In this document: piece by piece, positions 27,598 to 37,539 of the stretch
How positions within the stretch are numbered: position 1 is the first letter of the stretch
How the letters are laid out: every line of letters begins with the position of its first letter
Translations under genes and position numbers: made by a program
The notes under the pieces: model-generated
Told to the model about the DNA's origin: nothing
What the model saw: only the letters and a program-made list of their open reading frames with translations
Database searches by the model: none
From: Arthrobacter crystallopoietes
GTDB taxonomy: Bacteria; Actinomycetota; Actinomycetes; Actinomycetales; Micrococcaceae
Assembly: GCF_017603825.1 (NCBI RefSeq)
Contig: NZ_CP072014.1
Location: forward strand, 806,001-870,000
DNA: 64,000 nt
Reading direction: 5' to 3'

Positions 27598-28824
27598 TCA
27601 GCCCTTCTTCTTCGGCCGGCGCTTCTGCAGTTTCGGGACCTCCAGTTCAGGTACGGCGCGCAGCATGAAGCGGTCGAAGTGGGGAACGGTGAAACCGGCG
27701 TATCCATGCGACGGGGTATACAGCAGCCCCATGGCGATAAGCTCTGAGCGGGTCGGCGCCAGCTGGGTCGACTCACGGCCCATCACGGCCGCGACATCCG
27801 CGGCCTTCTGGGACTCGGGCCCTAGCTCGGCCATTGCCCGCATATAGGCGATCTGGAGTTGCGTCGCCCGGTCCAGGCGGACCCGGAAGAACGATTCGTC
27901 CAGCTTCGCCTCGTAGGCGTCCTTGGCATCTTCAACATCGCCGAGCGTGATCACCTGGTCGTTGGCCACCATCCAGACCTGGTAACCGAGCTCCTGGATG
28001 AAGTAGGGATAGCCTTCGGTCAGCTTGAAAGCCCGTTCGAGTGCATCCTGTTCAAACCGAGCACCCTCTGCCAGTGCGGGCTCGGCCAGCGCCCTTGCCG
28101 CGTCTTCCTCCTCGAGGGAACCGATGCGCGGGAACTTGAAGAGCCTTTCCGCATAGGATTTGGCGTCTCCGGCCAGTTCGGCGATCTGTGGAAGTCCGGC
28201 TCCGACGAACGTCACGGGAAGTTTCCGCTGCACCGTCTTGTGGATCGCTTGGATGATGGCTTCCAGCTGGAAGCGGCTAAGGAACTGGACCTCGTCGAAA
28301 AGCAGCACCAGGCCCGTGCCGTGGTCTGCCGCCGCCTCGCCGATAGCGACCAGAACATCCGTGAGGTCCAGTGTCAGGTCCCCGTGGTCCGCCAGCCCTT
28401 CGGCAGGTTCGACCTCCAGGGAAAGGGTGGGGGCACCGGTCGTCGGGTCAACCGTGAGGCTGAATGATTGCAGGACCTGTGCGGCGTTCCTGGCCCGCTC
28501 GCCCCACCGCGCCCGCGGGGACACCTGGAACAGCGAGGCCCTGAGTTTGGAGTACAGCGTCTGCCGGAAGTGGTTGTCGTCGTGCTTGCTGGCTTCCAGC
28601 TCCAGTACTTTCCACTTAAAGTCATCCGCGATTTGCCGGAACTCCCCCAGCAAAACGGTCTTCCCGACGCCCCGTAATCCGGTAACAATCATCGACTGGT
28701 CGGTCCGGCCACGGGCAAGCCGACGCAGCAGCGTCTCGAACTCCTTGAGCAGCTCATCACGCCCGACAACCAGCTCTGGGGTGGCTCCAGCATTCGGAGT
28801 ATAGGGATTAAGCACCTGATCCAT
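27598..28824 (-). CDS. ORC/Cdc6-like AAA ATPase
   Basis: 408-residue P-loop ATPase. The N-terminal VGRDELLKEFETLL precedes Walker A GLRGVGKT (about residue 50), and Walker B is LVLLFDEVQF (about 173); an AAA lid and a winged-helix-like C-terminus follow (MGRESTQLAPTRSELIAMGLLYTPSHGY), then a basic PKLQKRRPKKKG tail. Similar stand-alone ATPases are widespread in actinobacteria, often beside mobile or defence genes; the task is unknown. A near-palindrome lies 20 bases upstream of the ATG. Confidence 0.78.
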   Translation of the reverse strand: MDQVLNPYTPNAGATPELVVGRDELLKEFETLLRRLARGRTDQSMIVTGLRGVGKTVLLGEFRQIADDFKWKVLELEASKHDDNHFRQTLYSKLRASLFQVSPRARWGERARNAAQVLQSFSLTVDPTTGAPTLSLEVEPAEGLADHGDLTLDLTDVLVAIGEAAADHGTGLVLLFDEVQFLSRFQLEAIIQAIHKTVQRKLPVTFVGAGLPQIAELAGDAKSYAERLFKFPRIGSLEEEDAARALAEPALAEGARFEQDALERAFKLTEGYPYFIQELGYQVWMVANDQVITLGDVEDAKDAYEAKLDESFFRVRLDRATQLQIAYMRAMAELGPESQKAADVAAVMGRESTQLAPTRSELIAMGLLYTPSHGYAGFTVPHFDRFMLRAVPELEVPKLQKRRPKKKG

Positions 28825-28844
28825 AAGAGCAGTTTACTCGTTTT

Positions 28845-28864
28845 AGACCAGTTTATCTGGATCT
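28845..28864. promoter_or_regulatory. Near-palindromic site before the AAA ATPase gene
   Basis: AGACCAGTTTATCTGGATCT folds as AGA-CCAG/CTGG-TCT around TTTAT within an AT-rich promoter-like stretch. Its place 20 bases before the start codon suggests autoregulation. Confidence 0.4.
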
Positions 28865-28926
28865 AATAAACTTCACTAAAATCACTAAAGCGACCTGCCT
28901 CAGCTCACCTTGCGCACCAAGCAGAC

Positions 28927-28945
28927 GCCGAACGGCGCATATGAC
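28927..28945 (+). repeat. Extragenic motif, copy B
   Basis: GCCGAACGGCGCATATGAC, lacking two bases of the loop of the consensus. It lies between the AAA ATPase promoter and a decayed gene. Confidence 0.5.
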
Positions 28946-29025
28946 AGAGGCGTTGGGCCCATGGAAGTGAAGCAGACTAACAGACTCCGGAAGCCGTCAG
29001 TGCCGGGGTATCAGGTCTGTACACG

Positions 29026-29278
29026 ATGTCGGTGCAGCGCATCCGTTGGCCGTTCGTGACGCCGGAGGGGGCCGACCTTACCTCCGCGGGCATCATCACC
29101 ACGCTCAACGGCCAGGTCACCCGCCTCGAACCCGGCAATGTAATCTTCACCTGCACGCCCTCCGGTGTCGGTTACCGCCGCGACCCCACAGATTTTCCTA
29201 CACAACGGCAATACCCTCACCGTCGAGATCGAGGGCATCGGCCGCATCACCAACAGGGTTGTTGCCGAGTCGTCGTAG
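29026..29278 (+). pseudogene. Remnant of a fumarylacetoacetate-hydrolase-family gene
   Basis: Only the C-terminal part of an FAH-family enzyme is left: LEPGNVIFTCTPSGVGYRRDP, then after a one-base frameshift (an extra C near 29190) FLHNGNTLTVEIEGIGR and ITNRVVAESS to a stop at 29278. The N-terminal two thirds are absent. The family acts on acylpyruvates or 2-oxo-acid ring-cleavage products. Confidence 0.7.
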
Positions 29279-29299
29279 CTTGACCCGCAGGCCTTGTCC

Positions 29300-29321
29300 C
29301 GCCCTGTCGTGCCACAGGGCG
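29300..29321. terminator. Hairpin after the FAH remnant
   Basis: CGCCCTGT and ACAGGGCG form an 8-bp perfect stem with a 6-nt loop, 22 bases after the remnant's stop codon. No U-tract. Confidence 0.4.
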
Positions 29322-29484
29322 AGGCCAACGCATGTTGCGTTCTTTGATCGACTCGGGCAGGTCGGGTTTCACATGCTCGGGCCGACCACCGTTACTTGGC
29401 AGCGGGCGCAAGACCGAGACCTGCTCTCCGCTGTCCGGGGATAGCGGGCCAAAGCGAAGAACCCTGACCTATCGGCGAAACCTC

Positions 29485-31821
29485 TTACTCGAAGGCCGCC
29501 AGTATCCGTTGGTCCATCTCCATGATCTTTTCCTGGCTGTAGGCGGCCTTGGGGCCCGGAGTGTAGCGGACGGACTCCAACCGTCCCGTGTAGCGGAAGC
29601 AGCCGTGCCGCTCGTACACTTCCCAGTCGACGGGCCCGCCCCGGTCGAGGCCAACAGAGATTCCGGCGAACGGCGCCATCCCGACCAGTTGGAAGACTTC
29701 GCGCAACTCCGCTGTGACAATGCCGTCCACCTCCAGCGCCATTGCCCACCGGAATTCTGGGAGCACGTCGAACCTGAGCCGCACCGTGTGCCGGCCGGCA
29801 CTAATAGGAGAGCTGGCACGCCGCATGGTGCCGTACTCGTTGTAGGCCAGGTTCAGGCGCCCGCCCTCGATGAACAGGACGTAGCCGCCGCCCTGGTCGC
29901 CGTGGGCCACTAGCACGCCCGCGTCACCGCCGTGGTATTCCAGCCGCACGTCCACAGTGAAGGAGCGCAGCCGGACGAGCTTTGCCGAGCGGTACCGCTC
30001 GAGGGTGGGCGTCCCTGGGTAGAGGGTCACGGGTTGTTCGAGGCCCAGCTCGGTCGCAGGGCGGTTCCGGTTGAAGGAGCCGTCGTCGTTCAGCGGGAAC
30101 ACCTGGTTCCACCAGGCCGCCGCCCGCCACTTCTCCCCGAGGTCGCGGACTTTCTCCGGGTGGGCAGCGGCGAGGTTCCGCGTCTCGGCGGGGTCTGCCT
30201 CCACGTCGTAGAGCTCCCATTCCCCCGCATCCCAACCGGCCCCGTTGGGCTCGGGGAACACGGCCTTCCACCGCCCCTCGAGGAACCCAAGCCTCCCGTT
30301 GAGCTCCGTAAACTGCGACGCCCTGGCCGCGGGGGCAGCCCCGTCGCGGAGCATCCGCACAAAGGAGCGCCCATCCATTTGGCGGGTGGGTAGGCCGTGC
30401 CGTTCGGAGACGGGGCGGACGCCGGCGAGCTCCATCAGCGTCGGCGCGACGTCGACCGCGTGGGCGAATTGGCGCCGGAGCCCGTCGTCCTCGACTGGGC
30501 GCGGGAGCCCGGCCGGCCAGGACACGATCATCGGCACGCGCACGCCGCCGGCGTGCGGGAATGTCTTGTAGAGCCGGAACGGGGTGTTCGCAGCGTATGC
30601 CCAGCCGCGGGGGTGCTGGGCGTAGGTCTGCGGGCCGCCGATGAGGGCGGGGTCGCGGGGTACGTCGTCCGTCCATCCTTCGGGCAAACCCGCTTTGGGC
30701 GCGCCGAACCGACTGAAGTAGCTGCGGGTGCCCGTGTCCCCGCCCTCGGAAGTGCCCCCGTTGTCGGAGGTGAAGACGATGATCGTGTTCTCGTACTCGC
30801 CCAGCACCTTGAGGTAGTCCAACAGTCGGCGCAGATTCTGGTCAACGTTGTCGAGCGAGGCCGCATACACCTCCATATAGCGAGCGAAGAGCTTCTTCTG
30901 CTCGTCGGCCAGATCGTCCCAGGCGGGGACGTCGAACCCGGGCTCGGTGTTCCGAGGTGCGCATTCGGTGTCTTCCGGGAAGAGACCCAAGTGGATTTGG
31001 CGGCGGAAGCGCTCGGCTCGGATGTGGTCCCAGCCCGATTCGTAGCGGCCCCGGTACTTCTCCACGTCCTCCGCCTTGGCCTGCAAGGGACCGTGTACCG
31101 CGGTGTGCGCGAAGTAGAGGAAGAAGGGCTTGGAGGGGTCGCTGGCGCGCAGTTCGGACACCATGGACATCGCCTGGTCTGTCAGGTCGTCCGTGAGGAA
31201 GTAGTCCCGGGGGTACTCGTCGATGACTACCTGGCCGTTGTCGCGTACCAGGCGGTGCGGGTGGAACAGCGATGTGAACCCGTCCATGCACCCGTAGTAC
31301 CGGTCGAAACCGCGCTGGACCGGCCATGCGGACTTCTCCGCGGCGTCGTGCATCTTCGCTTCGGGTGTGAGGTGCCACTTGCCGACCATGAATGTTGCGT
31401 ATCCGTGGGCGCGGAAGTGCTCGGCCACGGTGGGCACGTCCGCGGGGATCTCCATGGCAGCGTTCGGGAACCCGGGGTCGACGTGGGGCACCCAGGCGAA
31501 CCCCGCCCGGTGCGGGTTCAGCCCAGTCATCAGCGAGGCTCTGGCCGGGGAGCACATGGGCGGCGTCTGGTAGTTGCCAAGCCGGTACCCCCCGGCGGCC
31601 AGTTCCTCAAGTGCCGGGGTATCGATTTCGGACCCGAACGGTGAGATGTCGCTGTAACCCATGTCGTCCATGAGCATGACGACGACGTTTGGCGCATCCG
31701 CCTCCGTCTGGGGGGCCTGCCCCCATGCGGGGACCGATTCACTGGCCCGCTCCGCCACTCGGCCGCAGAAGCCCTCATAGTCGCGGACCGGGTACGGGTA
31801 GCCGTCGGTGTGCTCGTTCAC
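29485..31821 (-). CDS. Type I (formylglycine-dependent) sulfatase
   Basis: Sulfatase of 778 residues with no signal peptide, so a cytoplasmic sulfate-ester hydrolase. Metal-binding LMDDMGY (Asp52/Asp53) precedes the modification signature CSPAR at 90-94, where Cys90 must become formylglycine; TGLNPHRAG, VGKWHL, HTAVHGP and FTSDNGG supply the other active-site residues. The C-terminal 200 residues form a beta-rich domain as in the ~780-residue mycobacterial-type arylsulfatases. GTG start with GAGAGGAA. It is the last gene of an operon with an ABC importer (59 bases behind the ATPase gene), so the sulfate ester is probably imported first. Its activator, FGE, is encoded at 44093. Confidence 0.9.
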   Translation of the reverse strand: MNEHTDGYPYPVRDYEGFCGRVAERASESVPAWGQAPQTEADAPNVVVMLMDDMGYSDISPFGSEIDTPALEELAAGGYRLGNYQTPPMCSPARASLMTGLNPHRAGFAWVPHVDPGFPNAAMEIPADVPTVAEHFRAHGYATFMVGKWHLTPEAKMHDAAEKSAWPVQRGFDRYYGCMDGFTSLFHPHRLVRDNGQVVIDEYPRDYFLTDDLTDQAMSMVSELRASDPSKPFFLYFAHTAVHGPLQAKAEDVEKYRGRYESGWDHIRAERFRRQIHLGLFPEDTECAPRNTEPGFDVPAWDDLADEQKKLFARYMEVYAASLDNVDQNLRRLLDYLKVLGEYENTIIVFTSDNGGTSEGGDTGTRSYFSRFGAPKAGLPEGWTDDVPRDPALIGGPQTYAQHPRGWAYAANTPFRLYKTFPHAGGVRVPMIVSWPAGLPRPVEDDGLRRQFAHAVDVAPTLMELAGVRPVSERHGLPTRQMDGRSFVRMLRDGAAPAARASQFTELNGRLGFLEGRWKAVFPEPNGAGWDAGEWELYDVEADPAETRNLAAAHPEKVRDLGEKWRAAAWWNQVFPLNDDGSFNRNRPATELGLEQPVTLYPGTPTLERYRSAKLVRLRSFTVDVRLEYHGGDAGVLVAHGDQGGGYVLFIEGGRLNLAYNEYGTMRRASSPISAGRHTVRLRFDVLPEFRWAMALEVDGIVTAELREVFQLVGMAPFAGISVGLDRGGPVDWEVYERHGCFRYTGRLESVRYTPGPKAAYSQEKIMEMDQRILAAFE

Positions 31822-31880
31822 TCGGTTCCTCTCGATCTGGCCCCTGGGGGCGAAGGTTGCCGGCGGTGTGCCGACGCGTG

Positions 31881-32654
31881 CTAGACGGCGGCCGTCGCGC
31901 GCAGGAAGCGCCGGGTCCGCTCCTGTTGGGGGTTCTCCAGTACTTGCCGCGGGTCGCCCTTCTCGACGACCAGGCCGCCGTCCATGAATACCAGTTCGTC
32001 GCCGACTTCCTTGGCGAACTCGATCTCATGGGTCACGACGATCATCGTCATGCCGCTGTCCGCCAACCCGCGCATCACATCGAGTACCTCGCCGACCAGC
32101 TCGGGGTCGAGCGCGGAGGTTGGCTCGTCGAACAGCATCACCTTCGGGTCCATGGCCAGGGCGCGGGCGATGGCGACGCGCTGCTGCTGTCCGCCCGAGA
32201 GCTGGGCCGGGTACTTGTGCTCGTGCCCGGACAGCCCGACCCGCGCCAGTGCGTCCTGTGCCCGGTCGCGGACCTCGCGCTTCGCCTGCCGGCGCACGTG
32301 CAGCGGGGCCTCCATGACGTTCTCGAGGGCCGTCATGTGCGCGAAAAGGTTGAAGCGCTGGAAGACCATTCCGATCTGGCTGCGCTGGCGGGCAAGTTCC
32401 TTTTCCGTCAGGTCGTACAGCCGCCCGTTGCGTTCCTTAAAGCCCACGAGCGATCCGTCGACCCGGATCCGGCCCGCGTCGATCGTCTCGAGGCGGTTGA
32501 CGCAGCGTAGGAACGTGGACTTGCCCGATCCGGACGGGCCGAGGAAGCACATGACCTCCCCGTTGTTGACTTCGAGGTCGATGCCCTTGAGCACTTCGTG
32601 GCGGCCGAAGCTCTTGCGGACGCCCTGGGCGACGACCATGGGTGTGGAGTTCAT
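31881..32654 (-). CDS. Polar amino-acid-type ABC transporter ATPase
   Basis: 257-residue GlnQ/HisP-type ATPase: Walker [10 protein letters not shown]-loop QRFNLFAHM, signature LSGGQQQR, Walker [15 protein letters not shown]-loop VTHEI. ATG at 32654 follows GGAAAGGA; a longer frame has no such site. It energises the importer formed with the next two genes. Confidence 0.92.
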   Translation of the reverse strand: MNSTPMVVAQGVRKSFGRHEVLKGIDLEVNNGEVMCFLGPSGSGKSTFLRCVNRLETIDAGRIRVDGSLVGFKERNGRLYDLTEKELARQRSQIGMVFQRFNLFAHMTALENVMEAPLHVRRQAKREVRDRAQDALARVGLSGHEHKYPAQLSGGQQQRVAIARALAMDPKVMLFDEPTSALDPELVGEVLDVMRGLADSGMTMIVVTHEIEFAKEVGDELVFMDGGLVVEKGDPRQVLENPQQERTRRFLRATAAV

Positions 32655-32668
32655 GTTTTCCTTTCCGT

Positions 32669-33547
32669 TCACCGGTTGTAGCCCCGACCAGCGCGGCGCT
32701 CGAGGAACCGCTGGCCGATGCTCAGCACGGAGACGATGACGAGGTACCAAAATGAGGCGACGAAGAACATCTCGATGGTGCGGTAGTTCACCGCTGCGAT
32801 GTCGTTGACCGCAGTCATGAGTTCACCGCCGGCGATGACCGAAACGAGGGAGCTGGACTTCAGCAGCAGGATCAGCTGGTTGCCGGTGGGCGGGATGATC
32901 ATGCGCAGGGCTTGGGGCAGGACGATCCGGAACATCGCGAGACCGGGTCGCATGCCGAGGGCGGCAGCGGCCTCCTTCTGCCCGTGGTCGACGCCCAGGA
33001 TCCCGCCGCGCACAATTTCCGCCATGTACGCGCCCTCGTGGATGGCCAGTGCGGCCGCCGCAGCGACGAAGGTCGTCATGACTGCGTTGGTTTCTACCTC
33101 GACGAACATGATGTCCGTGAACGGGATGCCGATGCCAAGGGTGTCGAAGAGCAGCGAGAAGTTGCCGAAGATCAGGATCAGGACCAGGAGTGGGACGCCG
33201 CGAAAGAACCAGACGTATCCAGTGGCGAGGGCGCTGAGGACCCTGTTGCTGGACAGCTTCGAGACGGCCAGCAGCACGCCGATGAGGGCGCCGCCGATCA
33301 TCGCGACCACGGTCAGTTGGAAGGTCACCACGAGGCCGTGGAGGATGGGGCCGGCGAAGAGGTTCGCGGCGACTATCGAATAATCGAGGTTCTCGTTCTG
33401 GGCCATGGCCATGAGGAAGGCGCCTAGGAGTACCGTGACCACGACGGCGGTCAGCCACTGCCCGTAGTGGCGCACGGGGACGGCCTTGATGGACATATCG
33501 GGTGCTTCGCCTCTGACTGGCACGGTGGGCGCGGACGCTACTGTCAT
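32669..33547 (-). CDS. Polar amino-acid-type ABC transporter permease
   Basis: 292-residue membrane protein of the His/Glu/Gln permease family with about five to six segments and the EAA loop [20 protein letters not shown]. It starts 2 bases after the binding-protein stop, so the two are coupled. It would serve as a homodimeric channel. Confidence 0.9.
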   Translation of the reverse strand: MTVASAPTVPVRGEAPDMSIKAVPVRHYGQWLTAVVVTVLLGAFLMAMAQNENLDYSIVAANLFAGPILHGLVVTFQLTVVAMIGGALIGVLLAVSKLSSNRVLSALATGYVWFFRGVPLLVLILIFGNFSLLFDTLGIGIPFTDIMFVEVETNAVMTTFVAAAAALAIHEGAYMAEIVRGGILGVDHGQKEAAAALGMRPGLAMFRIVLPQALRMIIPPTGNQLILLLKSSSLVSVIAGGELMTAVNDIAAVNYRTIEMFFVASFWYLVIVSVLSIGQRFLERRAGRGYNR

Positions 33548-33549
33548 GC

Positions 33550-34503
33550 CTATTCATCCTCCTGGGTCTTCACGACGGCATCGAGCTCGCCGCTGGTGGC
33601 GGGGTTGGCAACGATCTGCTCGGGGGTGAACGCCTCGTTCTGTGCCCCGTACTCGGCGAGGATCTCGTCGTAGCGGCCACTCTCGACGACCTTCCGCAGG
33701 CCTGCGCGAACGGCCTCGACCAGTTCCTTGTCGCCCTTGCCGAGAGCGACTGCCTGGGCTCCGCCCAAGAGCTCGACATCGGAGACCGTGAACGTCTTGC
33801 CGCCGTTGACCTGCTCGGCCACGTAGCGCAGCGGGACCGTGATCCCGGAGAAGACGTCGATCTTGCCTGAACGCAGCTGCGTTTGGGCTGCCGCCGCGTC
33901 ATCGTAGTACGACGTCTGCGGGCGCTCCTTGCCCTCGGTCGCGCAATCGTCGGCGGCCTTCTCGAGGAGGGCCTGGATGGTTCCACCGCGGACGGTGGCC
34001 AGATGACGCCCGCACAGGTCGTCGACTGTCTCGATGGGCTCGGCGTCGGCCAGCGTCATGAAGCCGGTGGAGTTCTTCATGAAGGAGACCATCTCCATGG
34101 TCTGTTCGCGCTCCTCCGTCGCGGTCATCAACGTCCAGACGGCGTCGATTCGGTCGGCTTCCAAGGCGGGGACGAGTCCGGGAAAGGACATCGGCTCGAA
34201 GGCAACGTCGACGCCGAGCACGGCACCAAGTTCCTTGCCCAGGTCGGGGACCATGCCGACGATTTCCTCGGCGGGCTTCATCGTGAAGGGCGCGTTGTTG
34301 GCTGTCGTTCCAAAGACCAGCTTGCCGTCCTCGCGGATCTGCTCGGGCAGGAGTGCCCGGGCCTCCTCGTCAATGGCGAGGGTTGCCTGGGGCGGGGCGT
34401 CGGCGGCGGCGGGGTCGTCGCCCGCACCGCATCCGGACAGTGCGAGTACGGCGGCTCCGGCCATGGCGATGAACGCTAGTCCGGTATTCGGTGTTTTCGT
34501 CAT
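33550..34503 (-). CDS. ABC transporter substrate-binding lipoprotein (SBP_bac_3)
   Basis: 317-residue extracellular binding protein with a lipobox LALSGC25 and the family-3 fold (KLVFGTTANNAPFTM, DAVWTLMTATEER, LCGRHLATVRGGT). First gene of the operon with permease, ATPase and sulfatase. Two palindromic IclR-type sites lie upstream. The ligand is unknown; a sulfate ester is inferred from the sulfatase, by analogy with the AtsRBC importer of Pseudomonas putida. Confidence 0.88.
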   Translation of the reverse strand: MTKTPNTGLAFIAMAGAAVLALSGCGAGDDPAAADAPPQATLAIDEEARALLPEQIREDGKLVFGTTANNAPFTMKPAEEIVGMVPDLGKELGAVLGVDVAFEPMSFPGLVPALEADRIDAVWTLMTATEEREQTMEMVSFMKNSTGFMTLADAEPIETVDDLCGRHLATVRGGTIQALLEKAADDCATEGKERPQTSYYDDAAAAQTQLRSGKIDVFSGITVPLRYVAEQVNGGKTFTVSDVELLGGAQAVALGKGDKELVEAVRAGLRKVVESGRYDEILAEYGAQNEAFTPEQIVANPATSGELDAVVKTQEDE

Positions 34504-34550
34504 GATGCTCCCCAGGTTAGGTATTAGGTGGGCCGCTCAAAGGGCCCGTA

Positions 34551-34569
34551 AAGTTCGTTTAGTGGACTT
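34551..34569. promoter_or_regulatory. IclR-type operator, copy 1
   Basis: AAGTTCGTTTAGTGGACTT is an imperfect copy of GAGTCCATTAAATGGACTC, 48 bases before the binding-protein start. It lies in the promoter of the importer-sulfatase operon. Confidence 0.65.
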
Positions 34570-34705
34570 TTATAAGAGGGGCTTACTTCGGTCAGCCCTG
34601 GCCTCAACCACGCTCCATTGTGACCCACGGCACCTTGGCAGTGCAAGAGCGGGCTGAATATGACTCTCTGACCTCCCTTGAGCCAGCGCGGGGCGGTGAG
34701 TCGTA

Positions 34706-34724
34706 GAGTCCGCTCAATGGACTC
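34706..34724. promoter_or_regulatory. IclR-type operator, copy 2
   Basis: GAGTCCGCTCAATGGACTC: outer arms GAGTCC/GGACTC match exactly. It lies between the end of the aldehyde dehydrogenase gene and copy 1, 137 bp from the latter, compatible with looping or an upstream promoter. Confidence 0.65.
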
Positions 34725-34829
34725 ATTAACAGTTACCCAAGGCGCGTGGGAGCGGCGCTTGTCTTGCGGTGGGGGTGATTCCGGGGGACGGATGGCGGCG
34801 GCGCCGGCGTCTGCCCCTCCGGATCCGCA

Positions 34830-36329
34830 CTAGAAGGGGAACTGCAGCGGGGTCTGCTGCACGCCGATCCAGTGATCGGTAGTGAACTCCCCTATGGCCC
34901 AGTCGCCGTTGAAGCGGCCGAGCCCGGAGTTCTTCTCGCCACCGAACATCACGTGCGGCTCGTCGTTGACGGTGATGTCGTTAACGTGGGTCATGCCGGC
35001 CTTGACGGCGCGCGCGAAGCGCACGCCCTTCTCGAGGTCGGTGGTGAACACCGCGCTGGAAAGCCCGAACTCGGTGTCATTCGCCAGCTTCAGGGCGTGG
35101 GCCTCGTCGTAGGCCTTGACGATGCCCACCACCGGGCCGAAAATCTCCTCGCGGAACAGTTCCATCTCCGGGGTGACGTCGGCGAACACGTGCGGGGCGA
35201 CGACGCGGCCTTCAACCGGCCCGGCGTGCACCTCGCGGGCGCCCTCGACCCGGGCGCGCTCGATCTTCCCGGTTACCGAGGCCAGCTGGGCGTCGTTGAT
35301 AATCGGGCCCACCACGTTCTTCGGATCTGCCACGTCGCCAAAGCGGATGGTGGCTACGTGTGCGGCGAAGCGCTCGACAAACTCGTCGTAGACCGGAGCC
35401 TCAACGATAATCCGGTTCACTGCCATGCAGATCTGCCCCTGGTGCAGGAACTTGCCCATCGCGGCGGCCCGCACGGCCTGGTTCAGGTCCGCGTCGGCAA
35501 GGACCACCAGCGGGGCGTTGCCGCCGAGCTCAAGGGCCACGCGCTTCATGTGCTTCCCGCCGACGGCGAGCCTGCCGACGTTCTGGCCCACGGGGGTCGA
35601 GCCGGTGAAGGACACGAAGGACGGGACCGGGCTGGCCACGAAGTGGTCCCCGATCTCCGACCCCGAACCGACGACGACGTTCAGCACTCCGGCCGGCAAG
35701 CCGGCCTCCTCGAAGACCTTGGCCAGTAGCAGGCCGCCGGTCAGCGGGGTGTCGGAGGCGGGCTTGAGCACCACGGCGTTGCCGAGCGCCAGCGCTGGCG
35801 CCACCGAGCGCTGGGAGAGCAGCAGCGGGAAGTTCCACGGGCTAATGACACCGACGACACCGATCGGCTCGCGGTAGACCCGGTTCTCCTTGCCGGGCGA
35901 GTTGGACGGGGCGATGCGCCCGTGCACCCGTGACGGGAACGTCGCGGCTTCGCGGGTGGCTGCGATGGCCGCACCGACCTCCACCGCTGCTTTCAGTGCG
36001 GAGGAGCCGGACTCGGCGGAGAGCAGCACGGCAATCTGCTCGCGGTTCGACTCGATGTAGTCTGCGGCCGCGGAGAGCACGGCACTGCGTTCTGCCGGGG
36101 TCTTCGCAGCCCACTCCGGCTGGGCGGCGGCGGCGGCCGCGTAGGCGTCGTCGACGTCGTGGACGGAGGCCTGGCGGATGGTCGCGATCACCGAGTCGTC
36201 GAAGGGGTTGGTGGTGGTGAGCGTGGTCTCCGAAGTGCCCTCCTGCCAGCCGGAGACGTAGATCCGGTGCGGAATCTCGGCCGCGAAGGCCGGGGCGGCG
36301 GATGCCGGCGAGGTCGTGGTGACGGTCAT
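34830..36329 (-). CDS. NAD(P)-dependent aldehyde dehydrogenase
   Basis: 499-residue ALDH-superfamily enzyme oxidising an aldehyde to its acid. Visible are [10 protein letters not shown], the NAD-fold FTGSTPVGQ, the general base ELGGNAP and the catalytic Cys in [12 protein letters not shown]. The substrate loop resembles benzaldehyde/vanillin-type dehydrogenases. Last gene of the minus-strand catabolic operon, 26 bases after the alcohol dehydrogenase; the two would oxidise an alcohol to an acid in sequence. Confidence 0.9.
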   Translation of the reverse strand: MTVTTTSPASAAPAFAAEIPHRIYVSGWQEGTSETTLTTTNPFDDSVIATIRQASVHDVDDAYAAAAAAQPEWAAKTPAERSAVLSAAADYIESNREQIAVLLSAESGSSALKAAVEVGAAIAATREAATFPSRVHGRIAPSNSPGKENRVYREPIGVVGVISPWNFPLLLSQRSVAPALALGNAVVLKPASDTPLTGGLLLAKVFEEAGLPAGVLNVVVGSGSEIGDHFVASPVPSFVSFTGSTPVGQNVGRLAVGGKHMKRVALELGGNAPLVVLADADLNQAVRAAAMGKFLHQGQICMAVNRIIVEAPVYDEFVERFAAHVATIRFGDVADPKNVVGPIINDAQLASVTGKIERARVEGAREVHAGPVEGRVVAPHVFADVTPEMELFREEIFGPVVGIVKAYDEAHALKLANDTEFGLSSAVFTTDLEKGVRFARAVKAGMTHVNDITVNDEPHVMFGGEKNSGLGRFNGDWAIGEFTTDHWIGVQQTPLQFPF

Positions 36330-36355
36330 GTGTATTTCCTCCGGTGGTGGATGGG

Positions 36356-37468
36356 TTAGGCGATGTTCAGGACGGCTTTGATGGTTTCACCGGTTTTGGC
36401 CTCGGCGATGGCCTGGTCGAGCTGGTCAAAGTCGTAGAACTTGACAAGCTTGTCGAAGGGGAAGCGGCCCTGGCGGTAGAGGCTGATGAGCGCCGGGATC
36501 AGCTCCTGTGAGGTCTTGGAGCCGCCCAAGGTGCCGATGATGCGCTGGCCCCACAGTGTGCGCAGGTGGTCCAGTGTGAAGCTGGCGCCGGCCGGGGCGC
36601 CGCCGATGAGGATCAGCGTGCCGAGCATGCCCACGGCCTCGGCGGCCTGCTCGATGACTTTGATGACTCCGGTGCAGTCCAGCACGTAGTCGGCCGGGCC
36701 GCCGCAGATACGCAGGATCTCTTCGACGGGGTCGGCGCTGCCGGAGTTGACTGTGTGAGTGGCTCCCAGCTCCCGGGCGAGCTCCAGCCGCGAATCGTGT
36801 AGGTCTACCGCGATGATGGTGGTGGCCGGGGTGTTGGTCGCGGCCATGACCGCGGCGAGGCCGACGGCGCCGGCGCCGAAGACGACGACGGATTCGCCGG
36901 GCCCGGGCTGAGCCGTGTTGAAGACCGCGCCGGCGCCTGTAGTGATGCCGCAGGCCAGTGGGCCCAGAAGGTTCAGCGGGATGTCCTTGTCCACCTTGAC
37001 CAGCGCGGCGGCCGAGGCCAGCGAGTAGTTGGCGAAGGAGGACTGTCCGAAGAAGTGCCCCGAGAGGCTGGTGCCGTCCGCGCGGCGGTAGGCGGATTCG
37101 CCCGCCTTCGGACCCGAGAGCCGTTGTCCGCCGCACAGGGCGTCAACGATTCGGGCGCAGTAGCGGGGCTCGCCGCGCCGGCAATTGCGGCACTCACCGC
37201 AGTACGGCCAACCCATGATGACGTGGTCCCCGGGGACGAAGTCGGTGACGCCCTCGCCGACGGCTTCGACGACGCCGGAGCCCTCGTGCCCCAGGACGCC
37301 GGGCAGGGGCAGCGGCATGTCGCCGGACTGCGTGTTCAAGTCGGTGTGGCAGACGCCGGTCGCGACGACACGGACCAGCACCTCGCCCGGGCCCGGGGCG
37401 TCCAGCTCCAGTTCCTCGAGGAGGAATGGTTCGTTCTTTCCTTCGACGACGTAAGCATCGATCTTCAT
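36356..37468 (-). CDS. Zn-dependent alcohol dehydrogenase
   Basis: 370-residue medium-chain dehydrogenase of the class III/benzyl-alcohol type. Catalytic zinc site GVCHTD and GHEGSGVV; structural zinc cysteines [19 protein letters not shown] fold [15 protein letters not shown] at 37468 with AAGGAG 7 bases upstream. It would oxidise a primary alcohol released by the hydrolase downstream of the monooxygenase. Confidence 0.9.
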   Translation of the reverse strand: MKIDAYVVEGKNEPFLLEELELDAPGPGEVLVRVVATGVCHTDLNTQSGDMPLPLPGVLGHEGSGVVEAVGEGVTDFVPGDHVIMGWPYCGECRNCRRGEPRYCARIVDALCGGQRLSGPKAGESAYRRADGTSLSGHFFGQSSFANYSLASAAALVKVDKDIPLNLLGPLACGITTGAGAVFNTAQPGPGESVVVFGAGAVGLAAVMAATNTPATTIIAVDLHDSRLELARELGATHTVNSGSADPVEEILRICGGPADYVLDCTGVIKVIEQAAEAVGMLGTLILIGGAPAGASFTLDHLRTLWGQRIIGTLGGSKTSQELIPALISLYRQGRFPFDKLVKFYDFDQLDQAIAEAKTGETIKAVLNIA

Positions 37469-37539
37469 TGCGTTCTCCTTCAAGTTCGGTTGAATCGGGA
37501 TTGCTGCTGCCTGTCCGGGGGTGTCCGGGTCCTGGGGCG

